Assembly (NCBI GenBank): GCA_023228995.1
Contig: JALOAD010000077.1
Location: 1-10,328, forward strand
Source of the DNA: JALOAD01 sp023228995 [NCBI: Candidatus Muiribacterium halophilum]
Lineage (GTDB): Bacteria > Muiribacteriota > Muiribacteriia > Muiribacteriales
Length of the DNA: 10,328 nt
Direction: 5' to 3'
Shown here: positions 1 to 6,310 of the stretch, one piece after another
How positions within the stretch are numbered: the stretch's first letter is position 1
Layout: the number at the start of each line of letters is the position of its first letter
The notes under the pieces: generated by a model
The model's database searches: none
What the model saw: the letters and a program-made list of their open reading frames with translations, nothing else
Told to the model about the DNA's origin: nothing
Translations under genes and position numbers: made by a program

Positions 1-31
1 AAGCGACTTTAAAAAAAATAATAATGATACA

Positions 32-61
32 TTAATCAATTCTTTTTAAAATAGCTTTCAT
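32..61 (-). CDS. Possible 9-aa leader peptide
   Basis: The minus strand reads TAAGGAG, a 6-nt spacer, ATG, then codons for MKAILKRID and a TAA stop. The ribosome binding site is as good as those of the real genes here, which is the only reason to call it. The frame lies in the long leader between the predicted promoter (253-280) and the first larger gene (start 10118, reached across the circle junction), just downstream of the 81-111 hairpin. It could be a leader peptide that sets the folding of the leader RNA, or a ribosome-loading site with no functional product. It is too short for any homology argument. Confidence 0.35.
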   Translation of the reverse strand: MKAILKRID

Positions 62-80
62 ATGTTCTCCTTAAATAAAA

Positions 81-111
81 ATATCGTAAAGATTGTTAGT
101 CTAAACGATAT
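81..111. repeat. 31-bp inverted repeat / hairpin next to the tRNA fragment
   Basis: The 7-bp arms ATATCGT and ACGATAT enclose an AA/AA mismatch, a second 3-bp stem (AGA/TCT) and a 7-nt centre, TTGTTAG on the plus strand (CTAACAA on the minus strand). On the minus strand the hairpin is followed by TTTTATTT and then by the AAGGAG of the leader frame, so it could act as a weak attenuator. The symmetry, with two 12-bp arms around a 7-bp centre, also resembles a tyrosine-recombinase core site. The CTAACAA loop resembles rolling-circle nick-site loops. I cannot choose between these. Confidence 0.6.
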
Positions 112-119
112 AAATTGTA

Positions 120-169
120 GTGGACTGAAAATCCATGTGTCGCCAGTTCGATCCTGGCCTGGACCACCA
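120..169 (+). tRNA. 3' half of a tRNA-Phe(GAA) gene (attachment-site-like fragment)
   Basis: The anticodon stem GTGGA/TCCAT (120-124/132-136) encloses the loop CTGAAAA with anticodon GAA at 127-129. A 5-nt variable loop follows. The T arm is GCCAG-TTCGATC-CTGGC (142-158), then the 3' acceptor strand CTGGACC, discriminator A166 and an encoded CCA at 167-169. The matching 5' acceptor strand (GGTCCAG) and a D arm are absent upstream, so this cannot be a functional tRNA by itself. A phage-borne tRNA 3' end that would rebuild the gene on insertion is the usual form of an attP site. No integrase gene is present in the window. Confidence 0.85.
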
Positions 170-224
170 TCTAGAATAAATATCATAAAGACTTATTTAT
201 TAAGTTGTTTTTTCATACATGATA

Positions 225-243
225 ATATAGCGAATCGCTATAT
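225..243. promoter_or_regulatory. Palindrome 1, operator-like (downstream of the -10)
   Basis: ATATAGCGAATCGCTATAT is a perfect 9+1+9 palindrome. It would cover roughly the transcription start and the first 20 transcribed bases of the minus-strand promoter at 253-280. A second, imperfect copy lies 31 bp away, close to three helical turns. That arrangement suits cooperative binding by a dimeric repressor. No obvious helix-turn-helix repressor is encoded in the window, so the binding protein would be a host factor or one of the unrecognised small proteins. Confidence 0.6.
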
Positions 244-252
244 CCACTTACT

Positions 253-280
253 ATTATATAGCATATCGCTATATTGTCAA
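253..280 (-). promoter_or_regulatory. Consensus sigma-A promoter for the minus-strand genes
   Basis: On the minus strand TTGACA (rc of 275-280) is followed by a 16-bp spacer and TATAAT (rc of 253-258). Both hexamers match the consensus exactly. The start of transcription would fall near 246, leaving a leader of about 330 nt before the first sizeable gene (start 10118, across the circle junction). The two palindromes at 225-243 and 256-274 flank and overlap it, so it is probably regulated. In an AT-rich genome chance matches to -10 boxes are common, but exact matches to both hexamers at a near-optimal spacing are less so. Confidence 0.65.
256..274. promoter_or_regulatory. Palindrome 2, operator-like (between -35 and -10)
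   Basis: ATATAGCATATCGCTATAT matches palindrome 1 at 17 of 19 positions and is itself a palindrome with 7 of 9 paired positions. It fills the spacer and part of the -10 box of the minus-strand promoter, where a bound repressor would exclude RNA polymerase. In single-stranded virion DNA the two palindromes can also pair with each other into one long hairpin around a 12-nt loop. This raises a second possibility, a complementary-strand origin. Confidence 0.55.
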
Positions 281-357
281 TAGTAAAATGTTATTTTTTA
301 TTTTTTTGAAAGGAGTTGAATTATTGTTTTTTTCTTTCAATTTTTAAAATCTCCTTT

Positions 358-1674
358 TTAAATTTCAATGCCTTTTACAGTCATTTTTTTATATTCTTCG
401 TCAGTGATTATCGGTTGTCCGTTATCTTTTAAATATTTATTCAATGCAGATAAATGTTCTGGAGTTAATTTTAAAGAACCTTTTTTAATGTAACGTTCCA
501 TTTCTTCAGTAAATTGATTAGGTGAATTTCGATAAATCAAAAATAATTGTGTCATTGTTGTTACCATGGAATGATCAAACCATATCAATTTAGTGTCAAT
601 AGTTCTTACTGGCTTATCAGCCAACTTTAAATTAATAGCTTGAACATGATTTAAAAAGTTATCCCATTCAGGAAGTGTTTTCCATCTACATTTTCTAGAG
701 TCATTAAAATTTGGATTTAAGAATCTAATCTGACTTTTTAAAACAGAAAATGCTAATTCTCCAAGAGTGTTTTGTTCATAAGCTTTAATGTATTCATCAA
801 TAAAGGCATCAGCTTTTCTATCAACAAAACGCATTTCATATCTATACCATGTATTAGATCCAATAAATGATTCTCCTTTTTGGATTTGTTCCAATTTTTT
901 ATCATATATTTGTAACTGTGATGATCCAGGAGAACCAAAAGTCAATGAATATCCTTTAGATTGAATAATACCATGTTCAATTTTAGTTGAATGAATAAGA
1001 TTAATTGATCTATAAGGACCAGTCCAATGATAATTTGTTGCATAAGATTCTAAATCATAAATATTCAATTCTTTTCCAGTGAAATCATCTATTGCACCAT
1101 CCACTCTTTTAAATGAACCATTGAATCTATAAGACATTAATTCTCCATTACAATCAATTAAATGATTGCCTTTTTTATCGAATAAAAAACCAAGTTTTTT
1201 ATGTTCTTTTTTTAAAAACTTAAATAATTCATAAAAACTAGCATTAAAATCAGATTCAAATTCTCTACAAGCTTGTCCAGAAAATAAAATCTGTGTTGAT
1301 GGTTTTCCGTTTGCCATTTTTGGTCCAGCAAAATTTATCCGAATAAACTCTCCAATGTTCCAAGAAAACTTATAACCATTAACAGCCTTATCAATAATAT
1401 TGATTGCTTTCCATTTCTTTCCAACATTCATAATTGATAAAATAGAATTAAGAATATAATCATTCTTATCAGTTTCAGCAATTTCTAAAACTTCAATCAT
1501 AGATGATAAACCATTTTCTTCAATACCATATTTATTTTCAACATATTCAACATCAGAAAAGGTATAAGAAATCCAATCAATAACCCATCTTTTATCAAGT
1601 ATATTTTCAATGGTAAATTCTTTAAATGTCGTTGGTAGGGGGGTGTTACTACCCCCCCCAGCAGTTAAAACCAT
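358..1674 (-). CDS. Rolling-circle replication initiator, Rep_trans family (pT181 RepC / RstA / NicK type)
   Basis: This 438-aa protein starts rolling-circle replication by nicking one strand at the double-strand origin and joining it through a tyrosine. Family landmarks are visible in order: DWISYTF (33-39), a SGQACREFE-type block (132-140), KRVDGAIDDFTG (189-200), TFGSPGSSQLQIYDKKLEQ (245-263) and WYRYEMRF followed by KADA (276-290). The R-D-x-A-x-D, IYDK and R-Y-E-x-R elements are typical of PF02486. I did not assign the catalytic tyrosine. The first 30 residues precede the conserved domain and are encoded over a G6/C6 hairpin. The next in-frame ATG (residue 59) lies after the DWISYTF motif, so 1674 is the only sensible ATG. 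Unlike its neighbours it has no good ribosome binding site (only GAGAG, rather distant), which suggests low expression. It is the last gene of the minus-strand series, after the Zot-like gene. Confidence 0.93.
   Translation of the reverse strand: MVLTAGGGSNTPLPTTFKEFTIENILDKRWVIDWISYTFSDVEYVENKYGIEENGLSSMIEVLEIAETDKNDYILNSILSIMNVGKKWKAINIIDKAVNGYKFSWNIGEFIRINFAGPKMANGKPSTQILFSGQACREFESDFNASFYELFKFLKKEHKKLGFLFDKKGNHLIDCNGELMSYRFNGSFKRVDGAIDDFTGKELNIYDLESYATNYHWTGPYRSINLIHSTKIEHGIIQSKGYSLTFGSPGSSQLQIYDKKLEQIQKGESFIGSNTWYRYEMRFVDRKADAFIDEYIKAYEQNTLGELAFSVLKSQIRFLNPNFNDSRKCRWKTLPEWDNFLNHVQAINLKLADKPVRTIDTKLIWFDHSMVTTMTQLFLIYRNSPNQFTEEMERYIKKGSLKLTPEHLSALNKYLKDNGQPIITDEEYKKMTVKGIEI
1638..1657 (-). 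other. Putative double-strand origin (Rep nick-site hairpin)
   Basis: On the minus strand a run of eight G is followed by TAGTAACA and six C. The stem GGGGGGT/ACCCCCC leaves the loop AGTAAC. It is by far the most GC-rich spot in the window. Rep_trans enzymes nick in the loop of such hairpins. As I remember them, the pT181 site reads CTCT/AATAG and the ICEBs1 NicK site has GCTAACA next to a G6 arm. The shared T/AA(C/T)A pattern predicts nicking of the minus (coding) strand between positions 1648 and 1647. The pT181 origin also lies inside the rep gene. The exact nick position is an inference from recalled sites, not from an alignment. Confidence 0.65.
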
Positions 1675-1689
1675 ATTTTATTAACTCTC

Positions 1690-1727
1690 AAGCACGATTC
1701 AGCATACGCTTTTATCGTGCTTTTTTT
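1690..1727 (+). terminator. Intrinsic terminator, plus-strand orientation, between zot-like and rep genes
   Basis: The 9-bp stem AAGCACGAT/ATCGTGCTT (1690-1698/1714-1722) contains an inner AGC/GCT stem with an ATAC loop, and a run of seven T follows on the plus strand. Read as plus-strand RNA it is a textbook rho-independent terminator, yet no plus-strand gene precedes it. On the minus strand the A-tract comes first, so it would not terminate the zot-rep transcript efficiently. It may block antisense transcription into the structural genes, or it may be an accessory inverted repeat of the origin, since it lies only about 35-45 bp from the putative nick hairpin. Confidence 0.7.
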
Positions 1728-1731
1728 ATAG

Positions 1732-3642
1732 TTAAAATTTAAAATCAGTAAGGTTTTTTCCATGCAAATCATCTCCTTGCTTATTTTTGGTCGATTTAGT
1801 ATCAACATTAAAGGCTGATTCTAAAAACCTTGAATGGACCATCAACAATTCTTCTTTTGATGGACTCAAGCTAGACCATGTTGGAATAGTATCCCATTTA
1901 GATTTAATCGTTGATTGTTGCTTTTTTTCTTCATAACTTTTTGAAAGAAAAGTTGAATCATAAAGTCTTGATCCTTGATACTGTTCATCAATGGTGTTAA
2001 CATTCATTTTAAATTTAGATAATGCTTTTCCATCACGATCAGTGAATGAGCAATAAAATTTTATGTATGAAAACTTGTCAAACCAAGACAAAACTTTTCC
2101 AAAATAATATAAACCATATCTGAAAAATGAATAAAGAAACGTATAATCATATCTTTTTCTAATGCGTTTAGATTTACGCATTGAATCTTTAGTAAGTCTA
2201 AGCTTGTAAGATTCATATTTTAAAATCAAATTGTCAAAGATGTTATAAAAAAATCGAAATGGAATCGAATAAAGATTTAATAAAAATGGCATTTTATATT
2301 TAAAATCATTAATGAAAATAAAAGCTTCAGAATTGCCGCGAATATTTAATGGAACTTGAGTTGGTATTTGATAATCAGCAAAGATTTTAGCATGTCTTTT
2401 GAACCAATGTGATGATGTTCCCATAAATACATGTAATCCATCTTCACCAACTTCAACTTTAGAATAATGAGAATTGTATTCTTTATCTAATTCAGATATC
2501 AAAAGAACAACATATTCTTCAAATGGTGCTTGTTCAATACCAGAATTAGGCCTAATGTAATCAAAATCAAGTTGATGAGATAATGATTCAGTATATGGAT
2601 CAAGAACAGCTAATGGAACTGTCATTAAATTTGATGTATTTCTTTTAAGTAATTTTGAATAATAATAATGTTCTGGATAATTTGTCTGATGAAATAAAGG
2701 ATCATTAATAACCTTTGCAAAATTAATTTCCGGATAATTCATTTCAATAGAATGAATCATATCTTCTAATTCATCAACAAAATTTTCTGAACTGATTAAG
2801 CCTAAAGCAACCATGAATCGAGTTTTTCCAACTCCAGGAGCTCCATTTATCATGGTTAGAAACGGAAGATCATATTTAGCAAAAACCTTTAATGAATCAT
2901 GATTCTTTTGTTGTTTTCTAATAGCATTATTCTTAGCTTTGAGAAAGATTAAATAAATAATGATGATAAGTAACAACCATAAAGGAATATTGATGTATGT
3001 CCATATAATAGCTGATTTCACGAAATACCAAACAATCATATGTAATGTTAAATTGATTGAAGATAGAAAATAATAAAACAAAAAGATTAATAATTCTCTA
3101 GTAAAAACAACCAATTTTGAATTAAAAAACAAAATCAATAAAACGCCTAAAATAATTTCTCTTTTTTTAGTCAATAAGTATTGAATAAATTGCTTAATCT
3201 TATTCTTAATAAATCTTAAAAATGAAATAAATTGAACGAACCTTACAGCTGCTTTTGTAAATTTAATATTATAATTATCTTTTGTTAAAAAAATTTCAAA
3301 AAATAAGTAAAAATACAATAAAAAATTAATAAAATAATTAATAAAATAAAGCAAAGAATTATAAATAAAATCAGCTACATTAAAGACAAATGATTGAAAA
3401 TCAAAATGCATAAACTTTGAAAAGAATGATTGTGTATAAATTGATGTTCTAGTTGTTATTTGAACATATACATCTTCATTAAGGCTTGAATATTTATAAA
3501 AAATATGGCCTTTAAAAAACTCTTCTGGAGCATTTTTAACAGCAAGGATAATTGAATTTATATCAATTAATATTAGCCCAATTATCAATGCTATCATTAA
3601 TATATAATTTTTCTTTAAATATTTTAATATTTTATAGGTCAT
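1732..3642 (-). CDS. Zot/pI-like phage assembly ATPase with N-terminal multi-membrane domain
   Basis: This 636-aa protein is the likely inner-membrane motor that extrudes single-stranded phage DNA while coat protein assembles around it. The P-loop GAPGVGKT is at 267-274. A Walker B-like segment, VVLLISELD (378-386), follows, and then a block with HVFMGTSSHWFKRH (404-417) that fits the sensor region of Zot-type ATPases. Ahead of the ATPase there are about five hydrophobic segments, near residues 13-35, 92-119, 162-180, 183-208 and 211-234. That is unusual, since classical pI/Zot proteins have the ATPase first and a single membrane span after it. The C-terminal region (from about 480) is basic and then polar. 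The start overlaps the stop of the 592-aa gene as ATGA, so the two are probably translationally coupled; a GGAG lies just 3 nt upstream. Confidence 0.88.
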   Translation of the reverse strand: MTYKILKYLKKNYILMIALIIGLILIDINSIILAVKNAPEEFFKGHIFYKYSSLNEDVYVQITTRTSIYTQSFFSKFMHFDFQSFVFNVADFIYNSLLYFINYFINFLLYFYLFFEIFLTKDNYNIKFTKAAVRFVQFISFLRFIKNKIKQFIQYLLTKKREIILGVLLILFFNSKLVVFTRELLIFLFYYFLSSINLTLHMIVWYFVKSAIIWTYINIPLWLLLIIIIYLIFLKAKNNAIRKQQKNHDSLKVFAKYDLPFLTMINGAPGVGKTRFMVALGLISSENFVDELEDMIHSIEMNYPEINFAKVINDPLFHQTNYPEHYYYSKLLKRNTSNLMTVPLAVLDPYTESLSHQLDFDYIRPNSGIEQAPFEEYVVLLISELDKEYNSHYSKVEVGEDGLHVFMGTSSHWFKRHAKIFADYQIPTQVPLNIRGNSEAFIFINDFKYKMPFLLNLYSIPFRFFYNIFDNLILKYESYKLRLTKDSMRKSKRIRKRYDYTFLYSFFRYGLYYFGKVLSWFDKFSYIKFYCSFTDRDGKALSKFKMNVNTIDEQYQGSRLYDSTFLSKSYEEKKQQSTIKSKWDTIPTWSSLSPSKEELLMVHSRFLESAFNVDTKSTKNKQGDDLHGKNLTDFKF

Positions 3643-5417
3643 CTTCTCCGTTTTTGTCCATTTCCTATATTTTGAATTTTCTTAAAAACATAGAAAAATA
3701 ATAAAAAGATAATTGGTATAGGTAGTAACTTCATTAATAAGCCAGTAAATGAACTATCAAGGAATCCAAATGCTTTAGTTGCATATGATGATACAATTTC
3801 AAATAATCCTTGATTAGTTTCAATGTATTCATCAATTTCTTGATGAATGTTATCAGGATCAACAACAAAGATATCCCCATTATCCATGTATGTTAATTCA
3901 AGGATAACCATATCTGTTATATCAAATCCGATACTTGAAATAGCTCCAAATATTCCAAGATTAATAGTCCAATATGTAAATTCTTCAAAATCATTAATGT
4001 TTGAACGCTGAAAATAAGCCATAAAATCATTTTTTACATCTGAATCAAGTTGTGAAAAAGATATTTCCTGGATTGTTTGTTCATCATAATTTCCAGATGT
4101 AAAAATAGTTAAAAACGGTATATAATAATGCCATTTTGGTGTTGTATTAGTAATTGATACTGTTGAATCAATCCAGTTATCAGGATTGTCAAAGTATGAA
4201 TACGTTTCATTTACATTAGTCCATGATGAATAAAGACCAAGTAAATTCTTTGTTCGATAACGATAATTCAAATCAACAGACAAAAGATAATCAGTTGTTT
4301 TTGGTAAAAACATATTTAAATAAGCAGTTTTATTTTCACCTTTAGAGATCGAACCATAAATATGCAACTTATTATACTTATTCCAGGTCATGGAATTTAA
4401 ATCAAATTCATATAATTGTTTAGCTGAATCATGAAAGATTAATTTACGATACCCATATTCAAGTTGAAGATATAACTTATTAGCAGCTATGCTATATAAA
4501 GCGATATCATCTGGAAAACTAAATTGAAATTGATTAATATCTGATCCATGTAAATATTCAATATTAAATGTTGATGTAGATTCATCTAATAATGTAATTG
4601 AATTAATGGATTTTACGCCATTCGTATATGGCATATCTGTATAAGTTGTTCCATAATCATTATAATAATTGGTTGGATCAGCCGTTTGCTTAAAATAAGT
4701 AATGAAAATAGATGAATAATCTTTCATAAACATATTACTAAATTGTTGTTCCGCAAAAGAATCAGTAGGAAATAATGATGAAACATATTGTCTAGGTAAA
4801 TACATTTCCATATTAATGCGTTTTTTTTCAGCTGCACTAAATGAAATTGTATAATCTTTTAATTCAGCTCTATTTGTTGGTGAAAATGCAACTGATTCAG
4901 AAAATGTTATGTAATCAGTAACAAGACCATAATTAGATGGTAACTTATATGAACTTAATCTTGATTTTAAGGTCATATTGTATGGAATAAGAGTTGTTTC
5001 ATCATAATCATCAACCATAAAATTGAACATTGAAAAATCAAACTCTATATAAGTGTTTTTAGGAAAAACAAAAGCGTTTTCTAATTCGTTATATCTTGTA
5101 TTAATATGATAACCATCATTAGTAACATGCCTTTGAAATTGATTAGTAAATGGACTGTAAGAGCCAGAAGTAATATCAATAGAATTATTGACTTTAATTA
5201 GTTTGTTCATCAATATAGTTGTTGATTCTAAATCTTTAAAATCATATTTAATCGTTATATAATCAGAATCATCATCAACAACAGTTCCATAAAATTCAAC
5301 TCTCATTCCATCTTCTTCATCAAAGAGAAAATTAGTTGCATATGTTCTCTGGATTAATCCAAATGTAAATACAACTAATAGAGTTAATATTGGTATAATT
5401 AATAATTTTTTTTTCAT
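3639..5417 (-). CDS. Large surface protein with signal peptide and C-terminal anchor, probable adsorption (pIII-like) protein
   Basis: This 592-aa protein begins with MKKK and a hydrophobic stretch ending in RTYA, consistent with a signal peptide cleaved after about A27. A long extracytoplasmic domain rich in Tyr, Ser, Thr and Asp follows. It ends with one membrane segment (about 560-578) and a basic tail, KRRR. The topology, the size and the position directly before the Zot-like ATPase match the minor coat / receptor-binding protein of filamentous phages (gene III precedes gene I with small genes between in Ff phages). I recognise no sequence family, so the role rests on topology and order. 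Its AAAGGAG overlaps the stop of the 58-aa gene upstream. Its own TGA overlaps the next ATG. Confidence 0.75.
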   Translation of the reverse strand: MKKKLLIIPILTLLVVFTFGLIQRTYATNFLFDEEDGMRVEFYGTVVDDDSDYITIKYDFKDLESTTILMNKLIKVNNSIDITSGSYSPFTNQFQRHVTNDGYHINTRYNELENAFVFPKNTYIEFDFSMFNFMVDDYDETTLIPYNMTLKSRLSSYKLPSNYGLVTDYITFSESVAFSPTNRAELKDYTISFSAAEKKRINMEMYLPRQYVSSLFPTDSFAEQQFSNMFMKDYSSIFITYFKQTADPTNYYNDYGTTYTDMPYTNGVKSINSITLLDESTSTFNIEYLHGSDINQFQFSFPDDIALYSIAANKLYLQLEYGYRKLIFHDSAKQLYEFDLNSMTWNKYNKLHIYGSISKGENKTAYLNMFLPKTTDYLLSVDLNYRYRTKNLLGLYSSWTNVNETYSYFDNPDNWIDSTVSITNTTPKWHYYIPFLTIFTSGNYDEQTIQEISFSQLDSDVKNDFMAYFQRSNINDFEEFTYWTINLGIFGAISSIGFDITDMVILELTYMDNGDIFVVDPDNIHQEIDEYIETNQGLFEIVSSYATKAFGFLDSSFTGLLMKLLPIPIIFLLFFYVFKKIQNIGNGQKRRR

Positions 5418-5427
5418 AATTTCTCCT

Positions 5428-5604
5428 TTATGAAATAAATTGCTTTACTTCTTTTAATATTTCTTTTTTTTCTGAATAACTCAATAATCTTCCTAAATGA
5501 TTTTGTCTTGATCGAACTACTGAATAAAAAGTAACTCTCAAACGATCAAATAAATTGTCATGAATTAATAATGTTAATTGAATTGTAGATTCATTCAGAC
5601 TCAT
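5428..5604 (-). CDS. 58-aa protein of unknown function
   Basis: Between the 228-aa and 592-aa genes the minus strand carries ATTAATAAGGAG, a short spacer, ATG and 58 codons ending in TAA. It begins MSLNESTIQL and ends KEVKQFIS. The ribosome binding site is strong, and the stop codon merges with the AAAGGAG of the next gene, which is the spacing seen throughout this cluster. The sequence has an amphipathic N-terminal half (LTLLIHDNLFDRLRV) and a charged C-terminal helix, with no clear membrane span or signal peptide. It lies among surface and assembly genes, so a structural or assembly-accessory role is possible, but nothing in the sequence proves it. Confidence 0.75.
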   Translation of the reverse strand: MSLNESTIQLTLLIHDNLFDRLRVTFYSVVRSRQNHLGRLLSYSEKKEILKEVKQFIS

Positions 5605-5623
5605 TTTAATAACTCCTTATTAA

Positions 5624-6310
5624 TTAATAACGATTTCTTTTTTTGATATTGTTAAATGATAATACAACTTTAGCTAATATAAAAATTGATAATGCACCAC
5701 CTAAAGCAACTAATAATGTATTTTCTTTAATAAATGATGTAGTAGGAGTTAATATTGATGATTCTGAAATTTCAGTAGTCAAAGTATTTGGAACAAGATA
5801 AAAAATGTAATCATAACTTGAATTTCTTCCAGTAGATGAAGAAGTTGGATCTTCAAGCATGGAAAAAGAGCCATCTTCATTAAAAGTCATAGTATAAGGT
5901 TTATAGGATACTTTATCTAAAGTAGCACTAGCAGTTGTTAGTATAGATATATTATCTTGTAAAACTGAAGTAATATGTAAGTGAAAAATATCACCGATAG
6001 AAATATGAGGTTTATAAATAAATATAATAGTGTTAAACTTATCAGAAAAATCGGAAATTAATTTGATTTTATCTTGATAATATTCATTATCTTTAATATG
6101 AGTAAAATTATAATAAAGTTTATAATTTGATAATTCAGAAAAAGAAATAGCGTATTCAGTAGATGTGTTAGTTAATTGAAATACATCTTCGTGAGCTAAT
6201 ATTTCTTCTGTTGGATGCAAATATACTTCGTTAAGTGCATAAGTTTTTGTTACAGATAAATTTAATAAAATAGCAAAACTTAATAATGTTAATAATAATA
6301 ATTTTTTCAT
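5624..6310 (-). CDS. Signal peptide plus C-terminal anchor protein, 228 aa, paralogue of the upstream protein
   Basis: The N-terminus MKKLLLLTLLSFAILL, ending in KTYA (cleavage after about A25), is a signal peptide. One membrane helix spans about 198-218, followed by the tail KKRNRY. The mature part would be displayed outside the membrane and anchored by its C-terminus, as minor coat proteins are before assembly. SELSNYKLYY at 58-67 matches SELSEYKLYF in the larger protein encoded just upstream, so the two probably share a domain. Its ATG follows the stop of that gene with no gap. Its ribosome binding site, AAAGGAGATAT, is encoded within the upstream gene's last codons (QRRY). The specific function is unknown; it is a virion surface or tip protein candidate. 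Confidence 0.75.
   Translation of the reverse strand: MKKLLLLTLLSFAILLNLSVTKTYALNEVYLHPTEEILAHEDVFQLTNTSTEYAISFSELSNYKLYYNFTHIKDNEYYQDKIKLISDFSDKFNTIIFIYKPHISIGDIFHLHITSVLQDNISILTTASATLDKVSYKPYTMTFNEDGSFSMLEDPTSSSTGRNSSYDYIFYLVPNTLTTEISESSILTPTTSFIKENTLLVALGGALSIFILAKVVLSFNNIKKRNRY

Larger units (their letters stand above)
1..123. repeat. Terminal direct repeat, left copy (circle junction)
   Basis: These bases match 10206-10328 base for base except T9, which is A at 10214. The repeat includes non-coding sequence, a hairpin and the first few bases of the tRNA fragment. It is therefore not a simple attL/attR pair of a single prophage, because one side of such a pair would be host DNA. The simplest reading is a circular molecule of 10,205 bp whose contig overlaps itself. 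The alternative is a junction within a tandem prophage array, which is known for CTX-type filamentous phages. The window ends inside the second copy, so the true repeat length is not visible. Confidence 0.93.

Noticed and set aside
81-111. Canonical dif site for host XerC/D
   Set aside because: Its length and symmetry are roughly right, but it lacks the recognisable TTATGTAAA-type arm and 6-bp centre of Firmicutes dif sites.
62-283. Plus-strand open frame of 73 codons
   Set aside because: It runs across the hairpin, the tRNA fragment and both palindromes, has no ribosome binding site, and has a composition unlike a protein.
306-340. Inverted repeat TTGAAAG/CTTTCAA after rep as a terminator
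   Set aside because: It has a seven-base stem, a 21-nt loop and no T-tract on the minus strand, so it is not convincing as the end of the rep transcript.
753-938. Minus-strand frame of 61 codons
   Set aside because: It is a shadow frame inside the well-supported rep gene.
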